Assembly: GCA_036250195.1 (NCBI GenBank)
Contig: JAVHZZ010000011.1
Coordinates: 60,144,919-60,208,918 of the forward strand
Reading direction: 5' to 3'
DNA from: Mixophyes australis
Lineage: Eukaryota; Chordata; Amphibia; Anura; Limnodynastidae
DNA: 64,000 nucleotides
Position 1 is the first letter of the stretch. The number at the start of each line of letters is the position of its first letter. This document shows, piece by piece, positions 1-10,004 of the stretch. Under the pieces are notes generated by a model. The model had not been told where the DNA came from and made no database searches. It saw only the letters and a program-made list of their open reading frames with translations. Both the position numbers and the translations under genes were made by a program.

Positions 1-1
1 G

Positions 2-3000
2 GCAGTTGATGGGAATAGAGTCTCCAATGGCTCAATCTCTCTCTCTACTCCTCCGCTCCAGGTGGAAGTAGGAGCACTTCATTCTGAGCTCATAAGTTTT
101 TTTGTTCTACCGCAATCCATTAACCCTATCATCCTGGGGTTACCCTGGCTTAAACTTCATTCTCCACAATTTGATTGGCAACGAGCACAAGTCATCCGCT
201 GGAGTTCCTCCTGTAACAAGAGATGCCTGAGATCTGTTTCTCCCTCGAAATCCAAGTTGGCCTGCCTCTGTACATCTTCCCTGGTGGGTCTTCCTGAAGC
301 TTATTCTGGTTTTTCTGATGTCTTCTCTAAAACCGCTTCTGAAATCCTTCCTCCGCATCGGCCTTTGGATTGCCCTATCAACCGCATCCCTGGAAAAGAC
401 ATTCCTAGAGGCAGGGTATATCCACTGTCCTTACCCGAGACTCAAGCCATGTCCGAGTATGTTTCCGAGAACCTCGAGAGGGGATTCATTAGGAAGTCAT
501 CTTCTCCAGCAGGGGCAGGCTTCTTTTTTGTTAAGAAGAAGGACGGCGCTCTCAGACCGTGCATTGATTACAGGAGACTTAACACCATCACGATTAAAAA
601 TCGCTACCCTCTTCCCCTAATTTCGGAACTCTTTGATCGCATCCGAGGGGCACAAATTTTTACCAAATTGGACTTCAGAGGTGCCTACAATCTGATTAGA
701 ATCCGTAAAGGAGACGAATGGAAAACCGCGTTCAATACCAGAGACGGCCACTATGAATACCTGGTGATGCCTTTTGGGCTCTGTAACGCCCCAGCTGTCT
801 TTCAGGACTTTATTAACGAAATATTCAGGGATCTACTCTATCAGTGGGTGGTGATCTATTTGGATGACATCCTAATTTTTTCACAAGATTTGTCTACTCA
901 TATTTTGCATGTCAAAGAAGTACTTTCTCATTTACGTTCCAACCAGCTATACTGCAAATTAGAGAAATGCATCTTCAGTTGCTCTCAACTACCCTTCCTG
1001 GGGTATATTGTTTTGGGTTCCGGCCTTCAGATGGATCCCAGCAAATTAGAGGCTATTCGTAATTGGCCTCAGCCTTCCGGCCTCAAAGCTACCCAGCGCT
1101 TTATTGGCTTTACAAATTACTATCGCCAATTCATCAAGGGATTTTCCACGCTAATCTCTCCCATTACTCTGCTTACTCGGAAGGGTGGCCAATCTAAATC
1201 CTGGCCTCCAGAGGCAGTTCAAGCATTCCTGGCCATTAAGGAGGCCTTTATGCTTGCTCCGAACCTATCTCAACCCAACCAAAGTAAACCATTCTTCTTG
1301 GAGGTCAACGCATCCTCTGTTGGGATTGGAGCTGTGTTGTCTCAGAAGAATGCTGCAGGTCTTCCCGTTCCTTGTGGTTTCCTCTCCAAAAAGTTTTCGG
1401 CCAGTGAGGCTAACTACTGGATTGGCTATAAAGAGCTCCTCACCATCAAGACCGCATTAGAGGAATGGCGCTACCTGTTGGAAGGGGCACGATTTCCCAT
1501 CACAGTGTTTACTGATCATAAGAATCTTACCTACTTGCAGTCTGCTCAATGCTTAAATCCTCGCCAGGCCCGCTGGTCGCTATTCTTTAACAGATTACAC
1601 TTGATTCTAACCTTCCGCCCTCGCACCAAGAATCTGCGTGCTGACGCACTGTCCAGAGCGTTTGACTCCTCTGATGCCTCGTTACCCATGGTAGCCAAAC
1701 CTATCCTCAACTCCTCCATGATTGTAGCCTTGACCAATTCGTCTTTCAAGACTCCTCCTCCTGGTCTCTCGTTTGTACAGGAACATCTGCGCACCAAACT
1801 CCTGAGATGGGCTCATAACGCCAAGTTTGCTGGTCATGCCGGGGTTAAGAAGACTGTTGCCCTTCTATCTCATTTATACTGGTGGCCCTCTTTGTCCTCG
1901 GACGTCCAGAAATACATCCGTTCTTGTGAGGTCTGCGCCCGACATAAGATTCCTAGGAGACCCCCTGCCGGTCTCCTCCATCCTCTTCCCATTCCGGACC
2001 TTCCATGGCTCAGTATCAGCATGGATTTCATTACAGACCTTCCTGCCAGTCATGGCTTTAACACCATCTGGGTGGTGGTGGACCGCTTTTCGAAATTAGC
2101 CCACTTCATTCCCCTCAAGGGATTACCTTCTGCCTCCCAGCTGGCTCTCCTGTTCATCCGAGAGATTTTTTGCCTTCACGGCTGCCCGAGGGACATCATT
2201 TCTGATCGTGGAGTCCAATTTGTCTCCCAATTCTGGAGACCCTTTTGCAAACAGCTTGGGATCAGCCTAAAATTCTCCTCCGGGTACCACCCGCAAACTA
2301 ATGGGCAGACTGAACGGACCAATCAGGACCTGGAGGCATTTTTGAGGTGCTACTGTTCGAATCAACAGTCGTCCTGGAGGCAACTTTTACCCTGGGCAGA
2401 GTTTACCCATAATAACCACCAACACGAGTCCACGGGTAACTCTCCCTTCTTTACCATCTACGGGAGACATGCCATTCTCCCCACCTTCTCTGATCTTTCT
2501 GATTCCTCGGTACCTGCTGCGCAGAATATGGTACACAATTTTTCTCAAATTTGGTCCCAAGTACGTTCCAGATTATTACAAGCTTCTGACCGTTACAAAC
2601 ACTTTTCAGATCGGCATAGAAGGAATCTTCCTGTACTTTGGGTAGGAGACAAAGTCTGGTTAGCTACCCGCAACCTTAGACTCAAGGTCCCCACTATGAA
2701 ATTAGCTCCACGCTATATTGGACCCTTTTCCATCTCTCATGTGATCAACCCTGTCACCTACAGGCTTCATCTACCAGCTTCTCTTCGGATTTATAATACC
2801 TTCCATATATCTCTGCTTAAACCACTCATTCTCAACGAATTCTCCAGCAAAACCTCTCCACCTCCTCCTGTCAAGACCATTCGTGGTGAAGAATTTCTGG
2901 TAGAACGCATTCTGGAATCTCGTATATCTAGAGGAAGATGCCAATTTCTCATCCATTGGAAGGGCTACGGCCCAGAGGAGAAATCTTGGGTCTGTGAAGA

Positions 3001-3157
3001 GGATATTCACGCTCCACGTCTGCTGGCAAGATTTCTGCGGGATTCCTGCACCACCCGAAAGAAAGAAGGGGAGGATACTGTCAGGTTCCGTTTCCGCGCT
3101 CTCCACAGGCGCCGTAGACGGACACCTTCTCTCCGTAATCCACGTCCTGTTGCCTAG
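2..3157 (+). CDS. pol: Ty3/gypsy pol polyprotein (protease end, RT, RNase H, integrase, chromodomain), 5' partial
   Basis: The frame is open from base 2, so the first in-frame start at 62 is not the true N-terminus. Residue numbers below count from 62. The first ~30 residues carry the ILGLPWL block at the end of a gypsy protease. RT follows, with motif A LDFRGAY (Asp about 204) and YLDD at 266-269. RNase H lies at roughly 415-525 and includes the FTDHKNL and ADALSR blocks. Integrase has an HHCC zinc finger (about 580-630) and the triad Asp655, Asp715, Glu751 with D-35-E spacing. A chromodomain (about 943-995, motif HWKGYGPEEKSW) ends the protein; in this family it is thought to guide integration to chromatin marks. 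The stop at 3157 lies inside the LTR. No frameshift or internal stop is visible, so this is the best-preserved element here. Confidence 0.95.
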   Translation, partial: AVDGNRVSNGSISLSTPPLQVEVGALHSELISFFVLPQSINPIILGLPWLKLHSPQFDWQRAQVIRWSSSCNKRCLRSVSPSKSKLACLCTSSLVGLPEAYSGFSDVFSKTASEILPPHRPLDCPINRIPGKDIPRGRVYPLSLPETQAMSEYVSENLERGFIRKSSSPAGAGFFFVKKKDGALRPCIDYRRLNTITIKNRYPLPLISELFDRIRGAQIFTKLDFRGAYNLIRIRKGDEWKTAFNTRDGHYEYLVMPFGLCNAPAVFQDFINEIFRDLLYQWVVIYLDDILIFSQDLSTHILHVKEVLSHLRSNQLYCKLEKCIFSCSQLPFLGYIVLGSGLQMDPSKLEAIRNWPQPSGLKATQRFIGFTNYYRQFIKGFSTLISPITLLTRKGGQSKSWPPEAVQAFLAIKEAFMLAPNLSQPNQSKPFFLEVNASSVGIGAVLSQKNAAGLPVPCGFLSKKFSASEANYWIGYKELLTIKTALEEWRYLLEGARFPITVFTDHKNLTYLQSAQCLNPRQARWSLFFNRLHLILTFRPRTKNLRADALSRAFDSSDASLPMVAKPILNSSMIVALTNSSFKTPPPGLSFVQEHLRTKLLRWAHNAKFAGHAGVKKTVALLSHLYWWPSLSSDVQKYIRSCEVCARHKIPRRPPAGLLHPLPIPDLPWLSISMDFITDLPASHGFNTIWVVVDRFSKLAHFIPLKGLPSASQLALLFIREIFCLHGCPRDIISDRGVQFVSQFWRPFCKQLGISLKFSSGYHPQTNGQTERTNQDLEAFLRCYCSNQQSSWRQLLPWAEFTHNNHQHESTGNSPFFTIYGRHAILPTFSDLSDSSVPAAQNMVHNFSQIWSQVRSRLLQASDRYKHFSDRHRRNLPVLWVGDKVWLATRNLRLKVPTMKLAPRYIGPFSISHVINPVTYRLHLPASLRIYNTFHISLLKPLILNEFSSKTSPPPPVKTIRGEEFLVERILESRISRGRCQFLIHWKGYGPEEKSWVCEEDIHAPRLLARFLRDSCTTRKKEGEDTVRFRFRALHRRRRRTPSLRNPRPVA
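3057..3078 (+). promoter_or_regulatory. Polypurine tract (plus-strand primer)
   Basis: A purine-rich run (GAAAGAAAGAAGGGGAGGA) sits immediately 5' of the LTR terminus TGTCAGG. This is the expected site and composition for a plus-strand priming tract. The minus-strand copy has a matching G-rich tract at 60425-60438. Confidence 0.75.
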
Positions 3158-3673
3158 CAGCAGAACTCTATCTCTACTCACCTGTCTGCAGCCAGCATGT
3201 CTAAACTGCCTAAATTTCCCTAACCCAATCAGGAGGCACATTAGGGTATATAAGGCAGCCTCTGACACAGGTCTAGTGCCAGAGTATTGGTTCTACCCTG
3301 CTCCAGCATTTAGTTGCATTCCTGTTCCTGACCTCCTGTGTAAAGACTCCTTGGCTTGTTTGATCTCTCTTCCGGATTTCCTTTGTACTTCGCTGCCCGC
3401 ACTGGTATTGACCTTTTGGAGCGTCCCTGACTACTCTTGCCTACTCTCCGTGGTACTTTGCTTCCTTGGTTTCGACTCGGCCTGTCTGACTACCCTCTAT
3501 TCGCTGCACTGGTGACTTCCTGGGAGAACCGCGACCTGCACATCGCACGCAGCAAAGCCCAAACCTCCTTGCAGGGGGTCCCTGGTGAACACCGGTGGTG
3601 TGTTAGACTCCACGCCTCTGAGGTTAGTAGCACTAATACCATTCAATGATATTCTCTGTGTAAAAGTGTGACA
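3079..3673 (+). repeat. 3' LTR (595 bp) of the gypsy element
   Basis: Starts TGTCAGG and ends GTGTGACA. Its sequence is collinear with the solo LTR at 50814-51407 (594 bp) and the LTR at 59821-60424. A TATA-like box (tatataa, 3247-3253) lies in a block conserved in all three copies (the 'tatataaggcagcctctgac' region), so it is the probable promoter of the family. The last pol codons overlap the LTR start. Confidence 0.9.
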
Positions 3674-3679
3674 CCGGGA

Positions 3680-4905
3680 ATGGGAGGATGTAATGAGGGT
3701 GGATGAGAGACGCAGATCTTGTGTAGAACGGAGTTGCCGAGTTGGGAGATATTTTGAGACAAGAGAGGAGATGTATGTTGGTGCAGCTTTGTTGATGGCC
3801 TTGTAGGATAGTTAAAGTATTTTATATTGGATTTGGTAGAAAACAGGCAGCCAGTGTAGAGACATACAGAGTGATTCAACAGAGGAATAACGATTTGCAA
3901 GGAAAATCAGTCTTGCCGCAGCGTGCAAAATAGATTTTAGGGGTTTGAGTCTGTTTTTGGGAAGACCAGTAAGGAGGGAATTGCAATAGTCAATGCAGGA
4001 GATGATAAGTGCATGAATTAAGGTTTTTGCAGTGTCTTGCGTGAGATATGTGCGAATTCTGGAAATGTTCTTTAGATGTATGTAGCATGATTTAGATATA
4101 GAGTCAATGTGGGGAACAAAGGATAGGTGTGAGTCATGGATTACACCTAGGCAGCGAGCTTGTGGGGTGGGATTTATGGTCATGTTATCAACAGAGATAG
4201 AAATGTCAGGTATGCTCTTGGTGGGTGGGAATATTATTAACTCTGTTTTAGAAAGATTAAGTTTGAGTTGGGGAGAGGACATCCAAGATGATATGGCAGA
4301 AAGACAGTCAGTTACACGTGACAACACAGATGTCGAGAGATCAGGAGAGGATAGATAGATTTGGGTATCATCCGCATAGTGATGATACTGAAAGCCAAAG
4401 GAACTTTTTAGATTTCCAAGAGGAGAGGTATAGATAGAGAACAGCAGAGGACCTAGCACTGAGCTTTGTGGTACTCCAACTGATAGGGGAAGTGGAGCAG
4501 AGGTGGCTCCAGAGAAATTAACAGTGAAAGAGCGATTAGAGAGGTAGGATGAGAACCAGGATAGAACAGTGTCTTGAAGACCTATGGATTGCAGCGTTTA
4601 TAGGAGAAGAGAGTGGTGAACGGTGTCAAATGCAGCCTAGAGATCCAGGAGAATTGGGAGAGAGTAATGGCGTTCAGTTTTGACAGTGATCAGATCATTG
4701 ACAACCTTGGTCAGCGCAGTCTCTGTGGAGTGTTGAGAACGAAAGCCAGACTGAAGAGGATCCAACAGGTTGTTTGCGGAAAGAAAGCGTGTGAGGCGAG
4801 TGTAGGCAAGTCTCTCTAGAAGCTTGGAGGGGCAAGGGAGCTGAGAGATGGGACGGTAATTTTAGAGAGCGTTTGGGTCAGAGTTTTGTTTTTTTAGAAT
4901 AGGAG
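3680..4905 (-). pseudogene. LINE reverse transcriptase, broken
   Basis: Read right to left, the RT fingers and palm are recognisable. The catalytic block A (AAFDTVHHSLL) is preceded by an in-frame TAG near 4630. The [13 protein letters not shown] block lies near 4445-4480, and YADDTQIYL (the catalytic YADD) falls in the longest frame (4459-3812). The end of that frame keeps the LHWLPV block, and homology continues in a shifted frame to about 3680. The RT is therefore nearly full length but inactivated by stops and at least one indel. Confidence 0.88.
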
Positions 4906-5521
4906 TAATCACTGCGTCTTGTATAGTGATGAAAAGATGCCAGTAGAGAGTGAGAGATTACAGATTTGAGTTTGAGGTGAAATGAGCACAGGAGACAGGG
5001 ATCTATCAATTTGCGAGGGAATAGGATAAAGAGGACAGGAGGTAGAGTAGGAAGATAAGAAGAGCAAAGAAATTTCCTCTTCATTTGTGGGGTCAAATGA
5101 AGAGAGGGTGTCAGAGGGTAGTGGGAAGGAATTGAGCTGATTGCTTGTTGAGGAAGAGGATACCATTTCTAGTCTGATCTTATTAATCTTGTCCTTGAAG
5201 TAGGAAGCAAGATCCTGAGCACTGATAGTAGATGGAGGGTTCGGGGTGGGAGGATTGAGAAGATATTTAAATGTATTGAAAAGGCGTTTGGGGTTAGAAG
5301 CCTGAGCATAGATAAGAGATTGGAAGTATGTTTTGTTTTGCCGTGTCCAGAGCATTTCGATAGGAGTGGTAGACAGAAGTATATGTGAAGAAGTTATTAG
5401 AGGTGCGAGATTTACGCCAGTGACATTCTGCTTTACCGGACAGTTTTTGAAGATTTCGTGTTGCTTTAGTGTGCCACGGTTGACATCGAAATCGACATGT
5501 ATGTAGTGCCGCTGGAGCCAC

Positions 5522-6731
5522 TTAATCAAGGGCCGTTGCTAAGGTTAGGTGAAAATGAGGTACTGCCATCTTAGGGGATGAGAATGTAGAGATAGGGGAG
5601 AGAAGGTGTTGGAGAGAGGAGGAAAATTGTTGAAGATTAATAGAATTCAGATATCTGCGGGTGTGAGGGGGCTTGGTAGAGTTAGATAGTAGAGAGGTTA
5701 GAGCAGTGGGGGTGAGCATGTAGTTGATAAGGTGATGATCCGAGAGGGGGAAGGGTGTGTTAAGAAAATTAGAAACTGAGCATAGTCTACAGAAAACAAG
5801 ATCAAGGCAGTGGCCATCCTTATGAGTAGATGATTCAATCCACTGGGAGCGGTCAAGTTAGGAGGTTAGAGAGAGTAGTTTGGAAGCAGCTTTGGAAGGT
5901 GGGTTATCAATGGGGATGTTGAAATCACCCATGATGATGGTGGGGATGTCTGAAGATAAGAAGTGAGGGAGCCATGCAGAGAAATCCTAAATAAATTGTT
6001 GGTGTGCTCCAGGGGGAAGGATAGATCACCGCAACATGTAGAGAGAATGGATTAAAAATGCGAATAGCATGTACTTCAAAAGATGTGAACGTGAGTGATG
6101 GGACATTTGGTAGAACTGTAAACGTGCACTGTGGGGAGAGAAGTAGTCCAACCCCACCTCCTTGTCTGCCTTCAGGTCTGGAGGTGTGTGTGAGATGGAG
6201 GCCACCATGTGAAAGTATGGCAGGTGAGGCAGTGTCTGATTGCATGAGCCATGTTTCTGTTATTGCCAGAAGGTTGAGGTTTTTTGAGAGGAAGAGATCA
6301 AGAATGGAGTCAAGTTTGTTACAAACAGAGCGTGCATTCCAAAGGGCACATTTAAAGGACTTTGGAATAGAGGGGAGACAGGTGATGTGTTTGAGGTTTG
6401 CTATAGAACGGTAGTGCTCTGATGTATGTGTGTGTGAGGAGTGTGGGGGACCTGGATTAGGTGATATAGCACCAGCTAATAGAAGCAGAGTGAGAGAAAG
6501 ATAGGCAAGGGGATTGTAAGATGTGTGACTTTTTATTTTCTGGCGACAGGTGCAGGTTGTACTTGTTAGAGAAAATAAATAGGACAGCAGTTCATGGGTG
6601 TTAACTAGAGGTGAGTGGAGTAATGCAGGTGCAATATGAACAAATGTTTGTGTTGGTGGAGGGGTGAAAGATGACACAGTCCTAAAGATCATGCCATGAA
6701 AAGAGACTAAGAAAAGCAATTTGTTAAACAT
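5522..6731 (-). pseudogene. LINE endonuclease (APE-type) region, broken
   Basis: The first open frame (6731 down to 5925) begins with a hydrophobic N-terminus, then a GAISPNPGPP block, then NARSVCNK and AITETWL, which are typical N-terminal motifs of apurinic-like endonucleases. Other frames continue with GDFN (about 5918-5930) and SDHH (about 5732-5743), the remaining catalytic signature blocks. At least two frame changes and stops separate these pieces. The domain nicks target DNA for target-primed reverse transcription in intact relatives; here it cannot be made as one protein. Confidence 0.85.
6447..6458 (-). other. Degenerate 2A-like NPGP motif in the LINE N-terminus
   Basis: Residues 92-95 of the endonuclease frame read NPGP, preceded by GAISP and a leucine-rich stretch. 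APE-type LINEs of several animals carry 2A-like ribosome-skipping peptides ending in NPGP at this place. The acidic residue usual in that motif appears to be Ala here, so activity is doubtful. Confidence 0.4.
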
Positions 6732-6740
6732 TGTGATAAA

Positions 6741-7246
6741 AGGAGTTAAAGCAAAAAAGTTAGGTGATTTTAAAGAATTACCTCTTTGCAGTGTTCCATA
6801 TAGATAGACAAGTAATGCAGAAATAGGCTGTGGGAGATGTAGCTTATTGCTGGAAGTTAAATCAAGTCAAATGGAGTCCAATGTTTGTCCAACTGTGTTG
6901 TCTAACTGTGCATTTTCATCCACTTTGTGAGAAAATCCCACTTAGTGTAGAAATCACACACATCTCCCCCACATACGTCACCCCTTAGACTGAAGCTAAG
7001 ATGTAGTCAGGCTATTTAAGGAACACAGTACATCTGTGCTAATTGGTCAGTTAATCAAAGGAAAATAAAACATTTGTTGAAGACTAGAGGAGGCCAGATA
7101 CCTATCATAAATTAGGCATCAATAAAAAACTCTGGCAGACCTAAGTTAGAACTGATAACAATTTCCTATCACATACTTTTAAACACACAGTTGCAGAGAT
7201 GAGATACAGGAATTGCTGAATATCAGCAATTTGCTAGAATCACTGA
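6741..7246. other. No gene seen; probable LINE 5' flank and AT-rich spacer
   Basis: No coding, RNA or terminal-repeat signal could be supported in this stretch. Confidence 0.4.
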
Positions 7247-7260
7247 TTAATACATTTTAA

Positions 7261-7416
7261 CCTCCGGGTTCTTCAACACCCGCCAGTTCGGCGTCTTCGG
7301 CGTTTAAATTTAAAGCAGCTCTGCCTTGTAAAGGGAAACTTCCCTTTACAAGGCAGCGCCGCTTTAAATTTAAACGCCAAAGACGCCGAACTCGCGGGTG
7401 TTGAAGAACCCGGAGG
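7261..7416. mobile_element. Hairpin MITE, 156 bp, nearly perfect palindrome
   Basis: Two 77-bp arms (7261-7337 and 7340-7416) are inverted copies with about four mismatches and a 2-bp centre. The ends read CCTCCGGG and CCCGGAGG. TTAA lies on both sides (7257-7260, 7417-7420), as for piggyBac-type insertions. An 11-bp direct repeat TTAATACATTT (7247-7257 and 7417-7427) also flanks it, so the true TSD length is uncertain. There is no coding capacity. Confidence 0.85.
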
Positions 7417-7427
7417 TTAATACATTT

Positions 7428-8009
7428 ACCCCCTGGTGTTATTTGCCAAGAAAATGTCTTGCAACCGATTTGTCAGTTGTTCCCTACCTAAACTTAGTTT
7501 GAGTTAAACTTGTCTGATTGCTGTAGGCTGCTCTAATAGATAATCTGTGATTAGCAAAACGATCCCAGAAGCTGTGAATTATTTTTTCTCCATAAGCAAG
7601 ACCGCAGGGACAATAAAGGATATAAACCATAGCATATCTTCTGTTTGTGTACGAGTCCTAAAAATGAGTCCCAGTCACTAAGCTATTACAGGTTGTACAT
7701 CCACTGCATTTAAAGCACCCCATTTTCATAGGGGGCAACCATGATTGTATCGTTGAAGTGTATGCTGCTTTGCATTCTGCATGTACCAAATAGTCACGTA
7801 AATTTTTACCTTGTCTGTAAGGAAACATTGGTTTCTTATTGATGGAGGTAAACTTTGTCTCTGTCCAGTGAGTTTGAATAGCTCTCTTGATTGTATTAGA
7901 TGTGAAGGTGTACCTAGTATTAATCAGGAAGTGGTCTCATTTGTTTTTTCTGTTGTTGTAATCACTGGTCCAAGAGTGAAAGGTAGCAAGTGCTCTATTC
8001 AAACAGATG
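7428..8009. other. Unassigned spacer
   Basis: AT-rich sequence with no convincing coding frame or recognisable repeat end. The short frames here lack homology that I can recognise. Confidence 0.35.
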
Positions 8010-8606
8010 GAGACATCAGTCAGAAAGGTAATGTTCTCCCGGCATCTGCCAAACTCAGACTTGCCTATCTGCCTGCCAGCCAAACAGAGAAGCTTGATTC
8101 ATCACTCCACAGAACACGTTTCCACTGCTCCACAGTCCAGTGTCGGTGTGCCTTACACCACTCCATCCGACGCTTGGCATTGGTCTTGATGATGTGAGGC
8201 TTGCACAGTTTTTGTGCTTACATTAATGCCAGTGGAAGTTTGGAAATTTTCAGCTATGGAATCAGCAGAGTGTTGGCGAGTTTTATGCACCATATGCCTT
8301 AGCAGTCATTGAACCGGCTCTGGGATTTTATTTCCACTTTCTATTAATATCACTTACAGTTGACCGGGGAATATCCAGCAGGGATGAAATTTCACGATCC
8401 GTCTTATTGCAAAGGTGGCATCCTATTACAGTTCCACGCTTGAAGTCATTGAGCTTTTCACGACCCATTTTGTATCACAATTTTATTCAAATGGAGACTG
8501 CGTGGCTAGGTGTACTTGATTTTATACACCTCTGGCAACGGGTTTGCTTGAAACACCTCAATTCAATAATTAACAGGAGTGGCCAAGTACTTTTGTCAAT
8601 ATAGTG
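8010..8606 (-). pseudogene. Tc1-like transposon 5' half with transposase N-terminus
   Basis: On the minus strand the element begins at 8606 with a CACTATATTG terminus next to TA (8607-8608). A transposase start follows near 8470 (MGREKLNDFKRGTVIGCHL) with the paired-like helix-turn-helix region. Homology runs to the first catalytic block (WSDES, near 8070) and stops near 8010. There are several stops. The second and third catalytic residues and the other terminal repeat are missing, so this is a truncated, dead copy. Confidence 0.85.
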
Positions 8607-8692
<86 letters not shown>

Positions 8693-8694
8693 TA

Positions 8695-8748
<54 letters not shown>

Positions 8749-8754
8749 TATATA
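8607..8754. repeat. (TA)n microsatellite
   Basis: About 140 bp of TA dinucleotides with one interruption near 8690, starting at the TA target of the Tc1 copy and ending in CACACA. Confidence 0.95.
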
Positions 8755-8803
8755 CAGTGCCACAAATGTATACTGTAGAACTTCTGACTCCTTGTGATAC
8801 TGA
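8755..8803. repeat. Direct repeat copy 1 (partner 9581-9629)
   Basis: A 49-bp segment starting CAGTGCCACAAATG recurs at 9581-9629 with about two mismatches. Both copies follow a (TA)n/(CA)n run. Confidence 0.85.
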
Positions 8804-8830
8804 TGAAGTTCAAACTGAACGAAACGCGTT
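8800..8830 (+). ncRNA. Hammerhead-ribozyme-like motif 1
   Basis: The core CTGATGA is followed by a small hairpin (GTTC, loop, GAAC) with one bulged A, then GAAAC and GCGTT. This is the order of a type I hammerhead core with a minimal stem III. Stem I pairing is poor. Small hammerhead variants of this shape are known from Penelope-like elements; activity here is untested. Confidence 0.4.
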
Positions 8831-9498
8831 GAGGCTATACACTATCACCCACTCCTGGTACATATACTGTCTTCCTGATCTTTGAGAGTGATCCCTTTGA
8901 GAACTTCTGTGTGGAACCCATTGGTGTTTACCTCATGAAATATCCAGAGATCTACACTGTTAAGCAGTATTCCCTTTATCCCAGGATTTCAGATAAGCTT
9001 TTAAACTTTATATACATTGTGAGTGTGCATTTTTTATATGCTGAATAAATTATTTGTATATAAATACTACACTATATGGCTCTTTCCTCTTATAATACAT
9101 AGGCTGAGTGGAGTTTGTGAGCTGTGACTGTGCTGTGACCGGTGATCCAGATATATTATATCCACGCAAGCTATCTATACATCTGTTCCTGACCTACTAG
9201 GCTGTTTGGAGGCCACGTTCAGGCATTCCAGATACAGATAAGCTGTTTATTTAGCTGTTTGGTACGCTGCCACCTATTACTTTTTATTATATTTGACATT
9301 TGACATTCTTTCTTTTGCTTTTCTCTGTCTCGGTTTCGGTATATGGTTGGAATCTATTGGAAACTGGACGATATTGATCTTACCAGCTAGACATATATTT
9401 AAGTCTGCATTTCCGTTATACTACAGTACTTATTGACTGTCTGGGTGATTTAAACCAGCTAACACTGCTCTATTTGGCGCCACTATTCCTCCTACCTT

Positions 9499-9500
<2 letters not shown>
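8804..9500 (+). mobile_element. Possible non-autonomous Penelope-like unit
   Basis: This non-coding stretch lies between the ribozyme-like motif and a second (TA)n run. Its right end (ggcgccactattcctccta) resembles the right end of the Penelope-like element near 15385-15405. The 49-bp direct repeats at both sides could reflect insertion or a local duplication. Assignment is inference. Confidence 0.35.

Positions 9501-9564
<64 letters not shown>
9501..9564. repeat. (TA)n microsatellite
   Basis: About 32 TA units followed by CACACACA, then copy 2 of the 49-bp direct repeat. Confidence 0.95.
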
Positions 9565-9574
<10 letters not shown>

Positions 9575-9580
9575 TATACA

Positions 9581-9629
9581 CAGTGCCACAAATGTATACT
9601 GTGGAACTTCTGACCCCTTGTGATACTGA
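9581..9629. repeat. Direct repeat copy 2
   Basis: Near-identical to 8755-8803. The copy runs up to GATAC (9622-9626), where a probable LTR begins. Confidence 0.85.
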
Positions 9630-9969
9630 CACCCCACAAACATCAGACACCAACAGCTTCTTGCTTGAAATTAAACAATGCTTTATTGGTTGCATCAAAA
9701 TAACATCATACATTCTTGTCAGAATAACACCAGTAAGCAATACCCAGTTGCCTACACCTCCTGGTGACCCTAATGCTACCTATCACAATCCAGCCTGTAT
9801 ATCCACTGGCTGACTTAATCAGCATCAGTCGCCCCTAATAAATGAAAAGACAGGCTTAAATATACAAGTCTCATCCCTTTGGTCTAATTACCTCATCAGA
9901 CCACCTGTGTGTGCAGGCTAGGAGTTTGACTGTGAAGAATATATATATATATATATATATATGACACAA

Positions 9970-10004
<35 letters not shown>

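Larger units (their letters stand above)
1..3673 (+). mobile_element. Ty3/gypsy chromodomain retrotransposon (chromovirus-like), 5' end outside window
   Basis: The 3' portion of an LTR retrotransposon enters from the left edge. It shows the end of the protease, then RT, RNase H, integrase and a chromodomain in one open frame, then a purine tract and one LTR. A second copy of the same family lies on the minus strand at 59821-64000 and a solo LTR at 50814-51407. The LTR ends at 3673 directly against LINE sequence, so the element probably inserted into that LINE. The expected 5-bp TSD on this side is CCGGG (3674-3678); its partner would lie outside the window. The single long open frame suggests a fairly recent insertion. 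Confidence 0.93.
3674..6740 (-). mobile_element. L2-like (CR1/L2 superclade) non-LTR retrotransposon, degenerate
   Basis: A LINE reads on the minus strand: apurinic-type endonuclease (about 6400-5520), linker (about 5520-4900) and reverse transcriptase (about 4880-3680), in several frames with stops. Family assignment rests on the RT style ([32 protein letters not shown]) and the endonuclease motifs. No 3' tail is visible because the gypsy LTR abuts the C-terminal coding region at 3673/3674. Its 5' limit near 6740 is approximate. Confidence 0.85.

Noticed and set aside
8487..8885. Open frames of Tyr-Ile repeats
   Set aside because: They translate (TA)n microsatellite; not genes.
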